A stretch of 64,000 bases of DNA from Pseudomonas sp. (GCF_002796985.1 NZ_PEKX01000007.1:1168284-1232283); one strand, 5' to 3'. Positions 1 to 8,994 are shown, numbered from the stretch's first letter. Made by a program: numbers and translations. Notes: generated by a model from the letters alone, not told the origin.

Positions 1-248
1 AGCGCTACCGCGCAGGCTTCCCTGACTTCCAGCCGCTGTCCCAGGCCGAACTGTTCGTCGAGGTCGAGCGGCTGCTGAGTGCGCTGGAGCTGCGTGACAC
101 GGTGTTTCGCAGCGACCATGCGTCCAACTACCTGGTGCTCAAGGGCACGCTGGGGGCGGACAAGGCGAAGTTGCTCGCCCAGGTTCGCCAGGCCATCGAG
201 CAGCCGCAGCGCGCGAGCCTGCGCCAGGAATGGCAGCGCGGCCTGTGA
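1..248 (+). CDS. Radical SAM-like protein, C-terminal fragment
   Basis: The window opens inside this gene; about 81 residues and the TGA stop are visible. The tail contains FRSDHASNYLVLKG and ends EWQRGL, which I associate from memory with the C-terminus of a conserved Pseudomonas radical SAM protein. The CxxxCxxC cluster that would prove the family lies outside the window, so the assignment rests on the tail only. The frame is open from the first full codon, codon use matches the neighbours, and a lipoprotein gene follows 64 bases later on the same strand. Confidence 0.5.
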   Translation, partial: RYRAGFPDFQPLSQAELFVEVERLLSALELRDTVFRSDHASNYLVLKGTLGADKAKLLAQVRQAIEQPQRASLRQEWQRGL

Positions 249-312
249 TGGCGCGGAAGCTGCATTGCCTGTCCGAATGCCGGTTTTTCGTCGCCGGCTC
301 CGGAGACTTTGC

Positions 313-924
313 ATGCGCCAACTGATACTGATCCTTGCCTTCACCGCCTTGGGCGGCTGCATGAATCCCAGTGACCTGGCCGACGGAACCGACTATTACC
401 TGCGCGATTCGGGCTTCCTCGATCACAGCCAGACCCGCCGCACCTCGAACTGGCGCCTGCAGCAGGACTCCTTCATCTATATCGCCCAAGGGCCTTTCGT
501 TCCGCCGGGGCACGCCTATGCGCGGCCCAATGTGGTGGCGGAGGAGGCGTTCGACGGCTTCGTCCAGTATTTCCCGCTGGTGCGCCGGGCCAAGAGCCCG
601 CTTGGCCTGGAAGGGGCGATGCAGGAAGCGCGCACGGCGGGCGCCAATTATCTGTTGTACACCCGCTTTGCCCGCGGAGAGGACAATGTCGGGACCTACG
701 AGCAGTACGAAGACACCGACAATGCCGTAGGCCGCGACCGCAGCGTGATCCAGGTGATGCTGATCGAAACCGACAACCGCTATCTGGTGGACAGTGCGAC
801 TATCCGCAGCCGCGGCGGTTTTCTGACATTCTATGACGCCAGCCCCGAGGACCTGATCGGGCGACCGCTGGAAGACTATGCCCGCAGCCTGCTGGGGGTG
901 AAGATGCGAGAGGAGTACCAATGA
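313..924 (+). CDS. DUF4823-type outer-membrane lipoprotein
   Basis: A 203-residue predicted lipoprotein of unknown function. The first 15 residues form a short hydrophobic signal ending in a lipobox (ALGGC), with Cys15 as the lipidated residue. The rest is soluble and acidic, consistent with a periplasm-facing domain; the overall pattern fits the DUF4823 family. The frame is open further upstream, but this ATG is the one that places the lipobox correctly. It overlaps the next gene by ATGA, so the two are probably translationally coupled. Confidence 0.75.
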   Translation: MRQLILILAFTALGGCMNPSDLADGTDYYLRDSGFLDHSQTRRTSNWRLQQDSFIYIAQGPFVPPGHAYARPNVVAEEAFDGFVQYFPLVRRAKSPLGLEGAMQEARTAGANYLLYTRFARGEDNVGTYEQYEDTDNAVGRDRSVIQVMLIETDNRYLVDSATIRSRGGFLTFYDASPEDLIGRPLEDYARSLLGVKMREEYQ

Positions 925-1499
925 CTGATCCACAGATTCAATCGGACCGGGCCGGCAACCTGCTGGCGCAGATTCCCGCCAGCAAGGACAAGGGGTTGCC
1001 GCCGGTGCATCTGTGGAACCCCGATTGCTGCGGCGATATCGACATGCGCATCGCCCGCGACGGCACCTGGTATTACCTGGGCACACCGATCGGCCGCAAG
1101 CCGATGGTGCGGCTGTTCTCCACCATCATCCGTCGCGATGGTGACGACTATTTCCTGGTCACGCCGGTGGAGAAGTGCGGGATCACCGTCGATGACGCAC
1201 CTTTCGTCGCGGTTACCCTGGCGGTCGAAGGGGAGGGCGAGCAGCAAGTGCTGCGCTTCGCCACTAATGTCGAGGACGAAGTGGTGGCTGATGCCGCGCA
1301 TCCGATCCGTGTCGAACTGGATCCGCAGACCCAGGAGCCGTCGCCGTATGTGTTGGTGCGAGTGAACCTGGAAGCGCTGATCCACCGCAACGTGTTCTAT
1401 CAGCTGGTGGAGCTGGCAGTTCCCCGCGAGATCGACGGCGTTGCCTGGCTCGGCGTCTGGAGTTCGGGGGAGTTCTTCCCTATCGCGCCGCAGCCGTGA
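921..1499 (+). CDS. DUF1285 family protein
   Basis: A 192-residue soluble protein that fits the DUF1285 family (small beta-rich proteins of unknown biochemical role). Visible hallmarks are the early LWNPDCCGDIDMRI stretch, the DGTWYYLGTPI segment and the LVTPVEKCGI motif. No signal peptide or membrane segment is seen. The ATG overlaps the stop of the lipoprotein gene, so the pair probably forms an operon that ends at the hairpin 65 bases downstream. I infer no reaction. Confidence 0.8.
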   Translation: MTDPQIQSDRAGNLLAQIPASKDKGLPPVHLWNPDCCGDIDMRIARDGTWYYLGTPIGRKPMVRLFSTIIRRDGDDYFLVTPVEKCGITVDDAPFVAVTLAVEGEGEQQVLRFATNVEDEVVADAAHPIRVELDPQTQEPSPYVLVRVNLEALIHRNVFYQLVELAVPREIDGVAWLGVWSSGEFFPIAPQP

Positions 1500-1563
1500 C
1501 TTGGCGGTCTGAACGCGGCCGGTAGTTCGATTCCGGCTTCGCTACAACTTTTTCGAACTTGCA

Positions 1564-1589
1564 AAAAAGGCTCCCGAGGGAGCCTTTTT
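1564..1589. terminator. Bidirectional rho-independent terminator
   Basis: An inverted repeat (AAAAAGGCTCCC / GGGAGCCTTTTT around a GAG loop) lies between convergent genes. A-rich and T-rich flanks on both sides let it end transcription from the DUF1285 gene and from the ETF-ubiquinone oxidoreductase gene. Confidence 0.85.
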
Positions 1590-1605
1590 CGTTACCACCA
1601 ACGGC

Positions 1606-3261
1606 TTACATGTTGGGGTAGTTCGGGCCGCCGGTGCCCTCGGGGGCGACCCAGGTGATGTTCTGGGCCGGGTCCTTGATGTCGCAGGTCTTGCAGTGCA
1701 CGCAGTTCTGGGCGTTGATCTGGAAGCGCTTGCTGCCGTCGTCGTTGCTTACCACTTCGTACACGCCGGCCGGGCAGTAACGCTGCGCAGGCTCGTCGTA
1801 GAGCGGCAGGTTCTTCGCGATCGGGGTGTTCGGGTCGGTCAACTTCAGGTGGATCGGCTGGTCTTCCTCGTGGTTGGTGTTCGACAGGAACACCGAGGAC
1901 AGCTTGTCGAAGCTGAGTTTGCCGTCTGGCTTCGGATAGTCGATCTTCGGCGCTTCGCTGGCCTTCTTCAGGGTCGCGTAGTCCGGCGTCGTATCGTGCA
2001 GGGTGAACGGAAGCTTGCCGCCGAAGATGTTCTGGTCGATGAAGTTGAACGCACCGCCGCCGATGGCGCCGAACTTGTGCATCGCCGCGCCGAAGTTACG
2101 GCTGCGGAACAGTTCGTCGTACAGCCAGCTGCCCTTGAAGGCATCGACGTAGTTGTTCAGCACGTCGCCGCCTTCGCGGCCGGCGAACAGGGCTTCTGCC
2201 ACGGAGTCGGCGGCCAGCATGCCGGACTTCATGGCGGTGTGGCTGCCCTTGATCTTGGCGAAGTTCAGGGTGCCGAGGTCGCATCCGATCAGCGCACCGC
2301 CCGGGAAGACCATCTTCGGCAGCGAGTTCAGGCCGCCCTTGCAGATGGCGCGAGCGCCGTAGGCTACGCGCTTGCCGCCTTCCAGGTACTGCTTGATCAC
2401 CGGGTGGTGCTTGTAGCGCTGGAACTCGTCGAACGGCGACAGGTGCGGGTTGGTGTAGGACAGGTCGATGATCAGGCCGACCACCACCTGGTTGTTCTCC
2501 AGGTGATAAAGGAAGGAGCCGCCCGGGTTGTCGTCGTTCAGCGGCCAGCCGGCGGTGTGTACCACCAGGCCCTGCTCGTGCTTGGACGGATCGATGTCCC
2601 AGATTTCCTTGATGCCGATGCCGTAGTGCTGGGCGTCGGCTTCGCTGTCGAGCTTGTACTTCTTGATCAGTTGTTTACCGATGTGGCCACGGCAGCCTTC
2701 GGCGAACAGGGTGTACTTGGCGCGCAGTTCCATGCCCGGGGTGTAGTAACCCTCTTTCGGATTGCCTTCGCGATCGACGCCCAGGTCACCGGTGACAATG
2801 CCGCGCACCACGCCATTCTCGTCGATCAGCGCTTCCTGGGCGGCGAAGCCCGGATAGATCTCGACGCCCAGGCCTTCGGCCTGCTGGGCGAGCCAGCGGC
2901 ACAGGTTGCCCAGGGAGATGATGTAGTTGCCTTCGTTGTGCATGGTCTTGGGCACGAACAGGTTCGGCACCTTGGCCGCCGCTTCCGGGCTCTTCAGCAC
3001 ATAGATGTCGTCGCGCTTGACGGGGGTGTTGAGCGGCGCTTCGAGTTCCTTCCAGTTGGGGAACAGCTCGTTCAGCGCGCGGGGCTCGAACACGGCGCCC
3101 GAGAGGATGTGGGCGCCCACTTCGGAACCCTTCTCGACCACACAGACGCTGATTTCCTGACCCGCGTCGGCGGCCTTCTGTTTCAGTCGGCATGCGGCGG
3201 ACAGACCGGCAGGGCCGGCGCCGACGATGACGACGTCGAATTCCATAAATTCGCGTTCCAC
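1606..3261 (-). CDS. Electron transfer flavoprotein-ubiquinone oxidoreductase
   Basis: Membrane-associated flavoprotein that takes electrons from reduced ETF and passes them to ubiquinone, the last step linking acyl-CoA dehydrogenases to respiration. The 551 residues show an N-terminal FAD-binding GAGPAG (14-19) and a C-terminal 4Fe-4S segment with cysteines in RYCPAG and NCVHCKTC. A GTG start is chosen because AGGAGA lies about 7 bases upstream and it gives a normal length for the family; an ATG five codons later and a TTG seven codons earlier are weaker. It is divergent from etfB-etfA, whose product is its electron donor, and the shared gap carries a PsrA-like operator. Confidence 0.95.
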   Translation of the reverse strand: MEREFMEFDVVIVGAGPAGLSAACRLKQKAADAGQEISVCVVEKGSEVGAHILSGAVFEPRALNELFPNWKELEAPLNTPVKRDDIYVLKSPEAAAKVPNLFVPKTMHNEGNYIISLGNLCRWLAQQAEGLGVEIYPGFAAQEALIDENGVVRGIVTGDLGVDREGNPKEGYYTPGMELRAKYTLFAEGCRGHIGKQLIKKYKLDSEADAQHYGIGIKEIWDIDPSKHEQGLVVHTAGWPLNDDNPGGSFLYHLENNQVVVGLIIDLSYTNPHLSPFDEFQRYKHHPVIKQYLEGGKRVAYGARAICKGGLNSLPKMVFPGGALIGCDLGTLNFAKIKGSHTAMKSGMLAADSVAEALFAGREGGDVLNNYVDAFKGSWLYDELFRSRNFGAAMHKFGAIGGGAFNFIDQNIFGGKLPFTLHDTTPDYATLKKASEAPKIDYPKPDGKLSFDKLSSVFLSNTNHEEDQPIHLKLTDPNTPIAKNLPLYDEPAQRYCPAGVYEVVSNDDGSKRFQINAQNCVHCKTCDIKDPAQNITWVAPEGTGGPNYPNM

Positions 3262-3602
3262 TATCGATCTCTCCTGAATCAAGGCTCTGGGTATTTTGTA
3301 GGTATTGGGATGGGCGTGCCCCCACCCAGTAAGAGCGGGCGCATTATAGCTAGACCTGTTGCTATATCTAAACCCTTTATCGAACGCAATACAAACGTTT
3401 GTTTGAATCGCGTGTAGCCCTGATAGAATCGGGGTCCGCGGCTTATGAAGGGGTATTTTCGTGTATTGACCCGCTCGGTCGATGCGGTCAAGATACCTGC
3501 GGTTTTGCGGTCGCGTTGCGCTGGATGTAGTCGCAGATGGCGTGCACTACCGGCCAGGCCTGTCTGGCGACATTCCTATTCACCGGAGAAAACGAGGAAT
3601 CC
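3262..3602. other. Divergent control region between ETF-QO and etfB
   Basis: A gap of about 340 bases with no supported gene. It must hold promoters for both directions. The most distinct element is the palindromic CAAAC/GTTTG motif listed separately. A short AT-rich stretch (TTATAGCTAG, near 3343) could serve the minus-strand promoter but is not strong enough to call. Reading frames that enter the gap from etfB lack ribosome-binding sites. Confidence 0.6.
3392..3405. promoter_or_regulatory. PsrA-type operator candidate
   Basis: The motif CAAAC-N4-GTTTG fits the published PsrA consensus (G/C-AAAC-N2-4-GTTT-G/C). PsrA is a TetR-family, long-chain-fatty-acid-responsive regulator that in P. aeruginosa controls beta-oxidation and etf genes. 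The position between the ETF-QO gene and etfB-etfA fits control of both directions. Match by eye only. Confidence 0.6.
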
Positions 3603-4352
3603 ATGAAGGTTCTTGTAGCTGTCAAACGAGTGGTTGACTATAACGTCAAGGTCCGCGTCAAGGCGGACAACTCCGGCGTCGATCTCGCCAACGTCAAGAT
3701 GTCCATGAACCCCTTCTGCGAAATCGCCGTGGAAGAGGCCGTGCGCCTGAAAGAGAAAGGCGTCGTCACCGAGATCGTTGCGGTCTCCGTCGGCCCGACC
3801 GCTGCCCAGGAGCAACTGCGTACCGCGCTGGCTCTGGGTGCTGATCGCGCCATCCTGGTTGAAACCAACGAAGAACTGAGCTCCCTGGCCATCGCCAAGT
3901 CGCTGAAAGCCCTCGTCGACAAAGAGCAGCCGCAGCTGGTCATCCTCGGCAAGCAGGCCATCGACAGCGACAACAACCAGACCGGCCAGATGCTGGCGGC
4001 GCTGACCGGCTACGCCCAGGGCACCTTCGCCTCCAAGGTCGAAGTCGCTGGCGACAAGGTCAACGTCACCCGTGAAATCGACGGCGGCCTGCAGACCGTT
4101 GCCCTGAACCTGCCGGCAATCGTCACCACCGACCTGCGCCTGAACGAGCCGCGCTATGCGTCGCTGCCGAACATCATGAAGGCGAAGAAGAAGCCGCTGG
4201 ACGTGGTGACCCCGGACGCCCTGGGCGTTTCCACCGCTTCCACCGTGAAGACCGTGAAAGTCGAAGCTCCGGCTGCGCGCAGCGCTGGCATCAAGGTCAA
4301 GTCCGTTGCCGAACTGGTCGAGAAACTGAAGAACGAGGCGAAAGTAATCTGA
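3603..4352 (+). CDS. etfB: Electron transfer flavoprotein beta subunit
   Basis: The smaller ETF subunit (249 residues, the usual length). With EtfA it forms the FAD- and AMP-containing heterodimer that collects electrons from acyl-CoA dehydrogenases. It begins MKVLVAVKRVVDYNVKVRV, a typical EtfB opening, contains the DNNQTGQMLA segment and has the recognition-loop region near residues 185-205. The ATG has a GAGG about 7 bases upstream; the longer open frame upstream lacks one. Its stop overlaps the etfA start (TGATG), implying coupled synthesis of the two subunits. Confidence 0.97.
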   Translation: MKVLVAVKRVVDYNVKVRVKADNSGVDLANVKMSMNPFCEIAVEEAVRLKEKGVVTEIVAVSVGPTAAQEQLRTALALGADRAILVETNEELSSLAIAKSLKALVDKEQPQLVILGKQAIDSDNNQTGQMLAALTGYAQGTFASKVEVAGDKVNVTREIDGGLQTVALNLPAIVTTDLRLNEPRYASLPNIMKAKKKPLDVVTPDALGVSTASTVKTVKVEAPAARSAGIKVKSVAELVEKLKNEAKVI

Positions 4353-5281
4353 TGGCTATCCTGGTAATCGCTGAGCACAACAACGGCGCACTGGGCGCTG
4401 CCACTCTGAACACTGTCGCTGCCGCGCAGAAGATCGGTGGTGACATCGCTGTTCTGGTCGCTGGCCAGAACGTCGGTGGCGTGGCCGAAGCCGCTGCCAA
4501 GATCGCTGGTGTTGCCAAGGTGCTGGTCGCCGACAACGCCGCCTACGCTCACCAACTGCCGGAGAACGTTGCTCCGCTGATCGCTGAGCTGGGCAAGGGT
4601 TACAGCCACGTGCTGGCCCCGGCCACCACCAACGGCAAGAACTTCCTGCCGCGCGTCGCAGCCCTGCTGGACGTCGACCAGATCTCCGAGATCATCGACG
4701 TCGTCAGCGCCGACACCTTCAAGCGCCCGATCTATGCCGGTAACGCCATCGCTACCGTGCAGTCCTCGGCTGCCATCAAGGTCATCACCGTTCGTGGCAC
4801 CGGCTTCGACGCCGTCGCTGCCGAAGGTGGTTCCGCCGCTGTTGAAGCCGTTTCCGGCCCGGCCGATGCCGGCAAGTCCGCCTTCGTGGGCGAAGAACTG
4901 GCCAAGTCCGACCGTCCGGAACTGACCGCTGCCAAGATCGTCGTTTCCGGCGGCCGTGGCATGGGCAATGGCGACAACTTCAGCATCCTCTACTCCCTGG
5001 CTGACAAGCTGGGCGCTGCCGTCGGCGCTTCCCGCGCTGCCGTTGACGCCGGCTTCGTGCCGAACGACATGCAGGTCGGCCAGACCGGCAAGATCGTTGC
5101 TCCGCAGCTGTACGTGGCCGTTGGTATCTCCGGCGCCATCCAGCACCTGGCGGGCATGAAGGATTCGAAAGTGATCGTTGCGATCAACAAGGACGAAGAG
5201 GCGCCGATCTTCCAGGTCGCCGACTACGGCCTGGTCGCCGACCTGTTCGAAGCTGTACCGGAGCTGGAAAAGGCCATCTGA
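4352..5281 (+). CDS. etfA: Electron transfer flavoprotein alpha subunit
   Basis: The larger ETF subunit (309 residues), which binds FAD through its C-terminal domain. The usual signature stretches are visible: GGRGMG, SRAAVDAGF, GQTGKIVAPQLY and GISGAIQHLAG. It follows etfB with a one-base overlap and ends at a strong terminator, so etfBA is a two-gene operon. The partner quinone oxidoreductase is encoded divergently, and the acyl-CoA dehydrogenase AtuD farther along this window is a plausible electron source. Confidence 0.97.
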   Translation: MAILVIAEHNNGALGAATLNTVAAAQKIGGDIAVLVAGQNVGGVAEAAAKIAGVAKVLVADNAAYAHQLPENVAPLIAELGKGYSHVLAPATTNGKNFLPRVAALLDVDQISEIIDVVSADTFKRPIYAGNAIATVQSSAAIKVITVRGTGFDAVAAEGGSAAVEAVSGPADAGKSAFVGEELAKSDRPELTAAKIVVSGGRGMGNGDNFSILYSLADKLGAAVGASRAAVDAGFVPNDMQVGQTGKIVAPQLYVAVGISGAIQHLAGMKDSKVIVAINKDEEAPIFQVADYGLVADLFEAVPELEKAI

Positions 5282-5301
5282 GCCCGATCCGCTTGCTGAA
5301 G

Positions 5302-5325
5302 GAACCCGCCCCCTGTGGCGGGTTC
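5302..5325 (+). terminator. Rho-independent terminator after etfA
   Basis: Stem GAACCCGCC / GGCGGGTTC with a six-base loop, followed by TTTCATTT, 20 bases after the etfA stop. Confidence 0.85.
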
Positions 5326-5496
5326 TTTCATTTCAAGTCCCTGATTTTTCTCGGGAAATGAGCGTCTTTCTGCGCCGATGACCCATTGGTCACGAATCTT
5401 TGCCGAGAAGTCCACCGGCGAAGGTGTCTCATCTACAATGCGCGACGTCTCCAGTTCCTGAATGTGTTCAATCGACACCTGGCTACCGAGGTTTTC

Positions 5497-6693
5497 ATGA
5501 TCATCAAACCGCGCGTGCGTGGCTTCATCTGCGTCACTACCCACCCGACCGGCTGTGAAGCCAACGTCAAGGAACAGATCGAGTACGTCGAGGCGCACGG
5601 CCCCATCGCCAACGGTCCGAAGAAGGTCCTGGTCATCGGTTCCTCCACCGGCTACGGCCTGGCTGCGCGCATCAGTGCTGCCTTTGGCGCAGGTGCCGAC
5701 ACCCTGGGCGTGTTCTTCGAGCGCCCCGGCAGCGAGACCAAGGCGGGCACCGCCGGCTGGTACAACTCCGCTGCCTTCGAGAAGTTCGCCAAGGCCAAGG
5801 GCCTGTATGCGCGCAGCATCAACGGCGACGCCTTCTCCGATGAAGTGAAGAAAGTCACCATCGACACCATCAAGCAGGACCTGGGCAAGGTCGACCTGGT
5901 CGTCTACAGCCTGGCCGCACCGCGCCGTACCCATCCGAAGACCGGTGAGGTCTTCAACTCCGTGCTCAAGCCGGTGGGCAAGGCTGTCAACTTCCGTGGT
6001 CTGGACACCGACAAGGAAGTGATCAAGGAAAGCGTGATGGAGCCGGCGACGCCTGAGGAAATTGCCAACACCGTAGCCGTAATGGGCGGTGAAGACTGGC
6101 AGATGTGGATCGACGCCCTGCAGGAAGCCGGTGTGCTGGCCGACGGCGCCAAGACCACCGCCTTCACTTACCTGGGCGAAGAGATCACCCACGATCTGTA
6201 CTGGAACGGCTCCATCGGCGCCGCCAAGAAGGACCTGGACCAGAAGGTCCTGGGCATTCGCGAGAAACTGGCCGCTACCGGTGGCGACGCCCGTGTTTCG
6301 GTGCTGAAGGCTGTGGTCACCCAGGCCAGTTCGGCCATCCCGATGATGCCGCTGTACCTGTCGCTGCTGTTCAAGGTGATGAAGGAGCAGGGTACCCACG
6401 AAGGCTGCATCGAGCAGGTCGACGGCCTGTTCCGTGAGAGCCTGTACGGCGCCGAGCCGCATCTGGACGCCGATGGCCGCCTGCGCGCCGACTACAAGGA
6501 ACTGCAACCCGAAGTGCAGAACCAGGTGAAGGATCTGTGGGACAAGGTGACCAACGAGAACCTGTACCAGCTGACTGATTTCACTGGCTACAAGTCCGAA
6601 TTCCTGCGCCTGTTCGGCTTCGAAATTGCCGGCGTGGACTACGAGCAGGACGTCAATCCGGACGTACAGATTCCGAATCTGATCCAGCTCTGA
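5497..6693 (+). CDS. fabV: Trans-2-enoyl-ACP reductase FabV
   Basis: NADH-dependent enoyl-ACP reductase of the FabV class, which catalyses the last step of fatty-acid elongation and is intrinsically insensitive to triclosan in pseudomonads. The 398 residues match the family length. The NAD-binding GSSTGYG lies at 49-55, and the catalytic pair has the FabV spacing Tyr235-X8-Lys244 (within YWNGSIGAAK). The ATG at MIIKPRVRG is chosen because GAGG lies just upstream. It sits between terminators, so it is probably a single transcription unit. Confidence 0.97.
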   Translation: MIIKPRVRGFICVTTHPTGCEANVKEQIEYVEAHGPIANGPKKVLVIGSSTGYGLAARISAAFGAGADTLGVFFERPGSETKAGTAGWYNSAAFEKFAKAKGLYARSINGDAFSDEVKKVTIDTIKQDLGKVDLVVYSLAAPRRTHPKTGEVFNSVLKPVGKAVNFRGLDTDKEVIKESVMEPATPEEIANTVAVMGGEDWQMWIDALQEAGVLADGAKTTAFTYLGEEITHDLYWNGSIGAAKKDLDQKVLGIREKLAATGGDARVSVLKAVVTQASSAIPMMPLYLSLLFKVMKEQGTHEGCIEQVDGLFRESLYGAEPHLDADGRLRADYKELQPEVQNQVKDLWDKVTNENLYQLTDFTGYKSEFLRLFGFEIAGVDYEQDVNPDVQIPNLIQL

Positions 6694-6704
6694 GTTCGTA
6701 GAAG

Positions 6705-6734
6705 CAGAAACGGCGCCCTTGGGCGCCGTTTCTG
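6705..6734. terminator. Bidirectional terminator between fabV and plaF
   Basis: Inverted repeat CAGAAACGGCGCCC / GGGCGCCGTTTCTG around a three-base loop, with a T-rich flank on the fabV side. The two genes converge on it. Confidence 0.88.
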
Positions 6735-6748
6735 TTTTCAGGGGAGGG

Positions 6749-7696
6749 TCAGTTCGCTGCCGTGACGGGCGCGTGGTTCTGCTTCAGGAAGTCCAGATAC
6801 AGGCGGGCAGTCTCTTCCGGGCGCTCGATCATCGGTACGTGGCCGCAATCGCGCAGGATGGCCACGCTGGGTTTCTTCAGCAGCGGCTTCATCACGTCGA
6901 TGCTGGAAACATCCAGCAAGCGGTCGCGATCGCCCCACAGCAGCAGGGTCGGTGCGGTGATCTTCGGCAGTTCTGGCTCCAGCGGGATATAGCGCTCACG
7001 TAGCTGCTGGAAGACCATGCCGTTGAACGCGCTGCGCTCCAGCGAACGTTCGGCCAGGTAGTCCTGCAGCCGCGATGGCAGCGGCGGCTTCTGTACGAAG
7101 ACGAAGTCGAGCAGGGCAGGGAAGTCAGTCACCGATCGCAGCACCAGCGGGTTGTCGCCGTTCTTGAGGCGTTCGAACAGCTCGCTCGGGTGCGGCGCCG
7201 TCACTCCGGCATTGTCGAACAGGCCGACCGACAGCACTTCCTGCGGATGCCGCGCAGCCAGCAGCGCGGCGATGTGCCCGCCCATGGAATTGCCGACCAC
7301 GTGGAAGCGGCCGATGCCCAGCTCACGCATGAAATCGGCCAGGCGCTCCGCCTGGGTGCCGACGTCGTAGCTGATGTTCGCGGGCTTGCTGCTGTCACCG
7401 AAGCCCGGCAGGTCGACGGCGATGACGTGATAGTCCTGGGTCAGGAAGCGGGCGAAGCGCGGCCAGTTGCTCTTGTCGGCGCCGAAGCCGTGGACCAGCA
7501 GGATGGTCTGGGCTTTTTCCGGGCCGCCCTCGTAATAGGTGATGTTCAGGTCGTCGACCTGCAGGCTGTTGGTGGACAGCCGGGCGCGGGCGCTTTCGAC
7601 GTACTGCGCGGTCGCCAGCAGGGTGGAGGGGAAGGCGTAGAGCACGCCAGCGGCGACGGCTATCGCCAGGAGAAGGGCCAGAAGGGCTTTCTTCAT
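6749..7696 (-). CDS. plaF: Inner-membrane phospholipase A1 PlaF
   Basis: An alpha/beta hydrolase with one N-terminal membrane helix (about residues 5-27) that anchors the catalytic domain on the periplasmic side. All 315 residues, and the catalytic triad at the exact positions reported for P. aeruginosa PlaF, are present: Ser137 in GNSMGG, Asp258 in GDRDRL and His286 in CGHVP. PlaF degrades endogenous phospholipids and lysophospholipids and so remodels the membrane. Its place beside fabV matches P. aeruginosa and keeps two lipid-metabolism genes together, though they converge and are not an operon. Confidence 0.93.
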   Translation of the reverse strand: MKKALLALLLAIAVAAGVLYAFPSTLLATAQYVESARARLSTNSLQVDDLNITYYEGGPEKAQTILLVHGFGADKSNWPRFARFLTQDYHVIAVDLPGFGDSSKPANISYDVGTQAERLADFMRELGIGRFHVVGNSMGGHIAALLAARHPQEVLSVGLFDNAGVTAPHPSELFERLKNGDNPLVLRSVTDFPALLDFVFVQKPPLPSRLQDYLAERSLERSAFNGMVFQQLRERYIPLEPELPKITAPTLLLWGDRDRLLDVSSIDVMKPLLKKPSVAILRDCGHVPMIERPEETARLYLDFLKQNHAPVTAAN

Positions 7697-7793
7697 GAGA
7701 AGTCCTTATTACCAAATCAGGTCGGTGTGCTTTACGCTAGCATTTTGCGGCTCTAAGCATGGCCGTTCTTTCTTCTGGCGAGCGAGACTATCG

Positions 7794-8621
7794 ATGCCTG
7801 ATTGCTCCACGATGCTCCGTGCGGCACTGTTGCTGGTGACTTTCTCCATGCCCCTGGCCGGTTTTGCCGCCGGCAAGTGCGAGCGCCTGGTGGCCACCGG
7901 CAACCCGGAATACCCGCCCTACCTGTGGCGTGACCCGGCGCAGCCGGAGCGCCTGATCGGCACCAACGCCGACCTGCTGGAACAGATCGGCAAGTCCATC
8001 GGGGTCAACATTCGGGTGATCTACACCGGCTCCTGGGCGCGTGCGCAGGAAGAGGCACGACTGGGGCGAGTCGATCTGATCGCCGGTGCCTTCCTCACGC
8101 CGCCGCGGCTGGAAACCATGGACTACGTACACCCCGCCTTCCTCACCACCGACAACGTGGTGTGGATGCGCAAGGACGCCACCACGCCTTACACCGGTCG
8201 TGACGACCTGCGCGGCCTGAAGGGCGGCACCCTGGTGAACAACAGCTTCGGTCCGGACTTCGATACTTTTGCCAAGCAGGAACTGACGCTGGAAGAGGTG
8301 CCCAGTTTGACCCAGGCGTTCCAGAAGCTGCTGCTCAAGCGCTCGGATTATGTGATCTACGAGCACTATCCCGGCCTGGCGGTCGCCGATACCCTCGGCA
8401 TGGCCGACGACCTGCAACCGCTGGAGCCGCCCATCTCCAGCGAAGGTCTGTACCTGACCGTGGCGCACAACTCGGCCTGCAATGACCCGTGGCTGCGCGG
8501 ACAACTGGCAAAAAAAATGACAGAATTGACGGCCGCCGGAGTCCCGCAGCGCCTGCTGCAGGACAACCTGGCCCGCTGGAAGGCCCAGCAACTGCAGCCT
8601 GCCAGCACTCCCACCGAGTAG
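7794..8621 (+). CDS. Periplasmic solute-binding protein, family 3 type
   Basis: A 275-residue secreted protein of the bacterial extracellular solute-binding family 3 fold. A signal peptide of about 24 residues ends near GFAAG; the body has the usual start (PEYPPYLWRD), a GRVDLIAGAFLTPPR segment and a YVIYEHYPG segment. The first ATG is only weakly supplied with a ribosome-binding site, and the ATG at MLRAALLLV six codons later is an equal alternative. No ABC permease or ATPase is beside it, so it is an orphan that may act as a receptor-type sensor; the ligand is unknown. Confidence 0.75.
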   Translation: MPDCSTMLRAALLLVTFSMPLAGFAAGKCERLVATGNPEYPPYLWRDPAQPERLIGTNADLLEQIGKSIGVNIRVIYTGSWARAQEEARLGRVDLIAGAFLTPPRLETMDYVHPAFLTTDNVVWMRKDATTPYTGRDDLRGLKGGTLVNNSFGPDFDTFAKQELTLEEVPSLTQAFQKLLLKRSDYVIYEHYPGLAVADTLGMADDLQPLEPPISSEGLYLTVAHNSACNDPWLRGQLAKKMTELTAAGVPQRLLQDNLARWKAQQLQPASTPTE

Positions 8622-8634
8622 GACAATAGATTTC

Positions 8635-8994
8635 GTGATCAATCGACGGATGATGGTCGCCGGCCTGGCTTTGTTTGCAGTGGCCGGCTGCACGACGAAC
8701 GACCCGGCACCCCACGAGCAGATGCGCCTCACCGAACAGGCGCTGGAACAGGCCAAGGCTGTGGGCGCGACCGATGACGTGGCCGAGTTCAAGCTCGCCG
8801 AGGACAAGTACCAGGCCGCCAAGGGCGCCCTGGCGGTGGGGTCGAACAAGAAGGCGCGGCAACTCGCCGAGCAGGCTGAACTCGACGCCCGCCTGGCCGA
8901 GGCCAAGGAACTGACGCGCAAGAGCGCGGATCAGTTGGCCGAGCAGGGCAAGAGCATCAATCGTCTGCGCAAACAGTTGGGAGAAGTGCAATGA
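8635..8994 (+). CDS. DUF4398 lipoprotein
   Basis: A 119-residue lipoprotein starting at GTG. The signal ends in the lipobox AVAGC (Cys19), and the mature part is a helical Ala/Glu/Lys-rich coiled coil, as in DUF4398 proteins. It overlaps the next gene (ATGA), which also begins with a DUF4398-like helical region followed by an OmpA domain, so the two are probably made together and act at the outer membrane or peptidoglycan. The function is not known. Confidence 0.8.
   Translation: MINRRMMVAGLALFAVAGCTTNDPAPHEQMRLTEQALEQAKAVGATDDVAEFKLAEDKYQAAKGALAVGSNKKARQLAEQAELDARLAEAKELTRKSADQLAEQGKSINRLRKQLGEVQ

Noticed and set aside
1696..3417. 573-codon open frame antisense to ETF-QO
   Set aside because: It runs opposite to a well-conserved enzyme, has no family motifs and no ribosome-binding site. 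Long antisense frames are normal in GC-rich genes.
3537..3602. Upstream extension of etfB
   Set aside because: The extra residues have no similarity to EtfB, while GAGG precedes the later ATG and gives the normal length.
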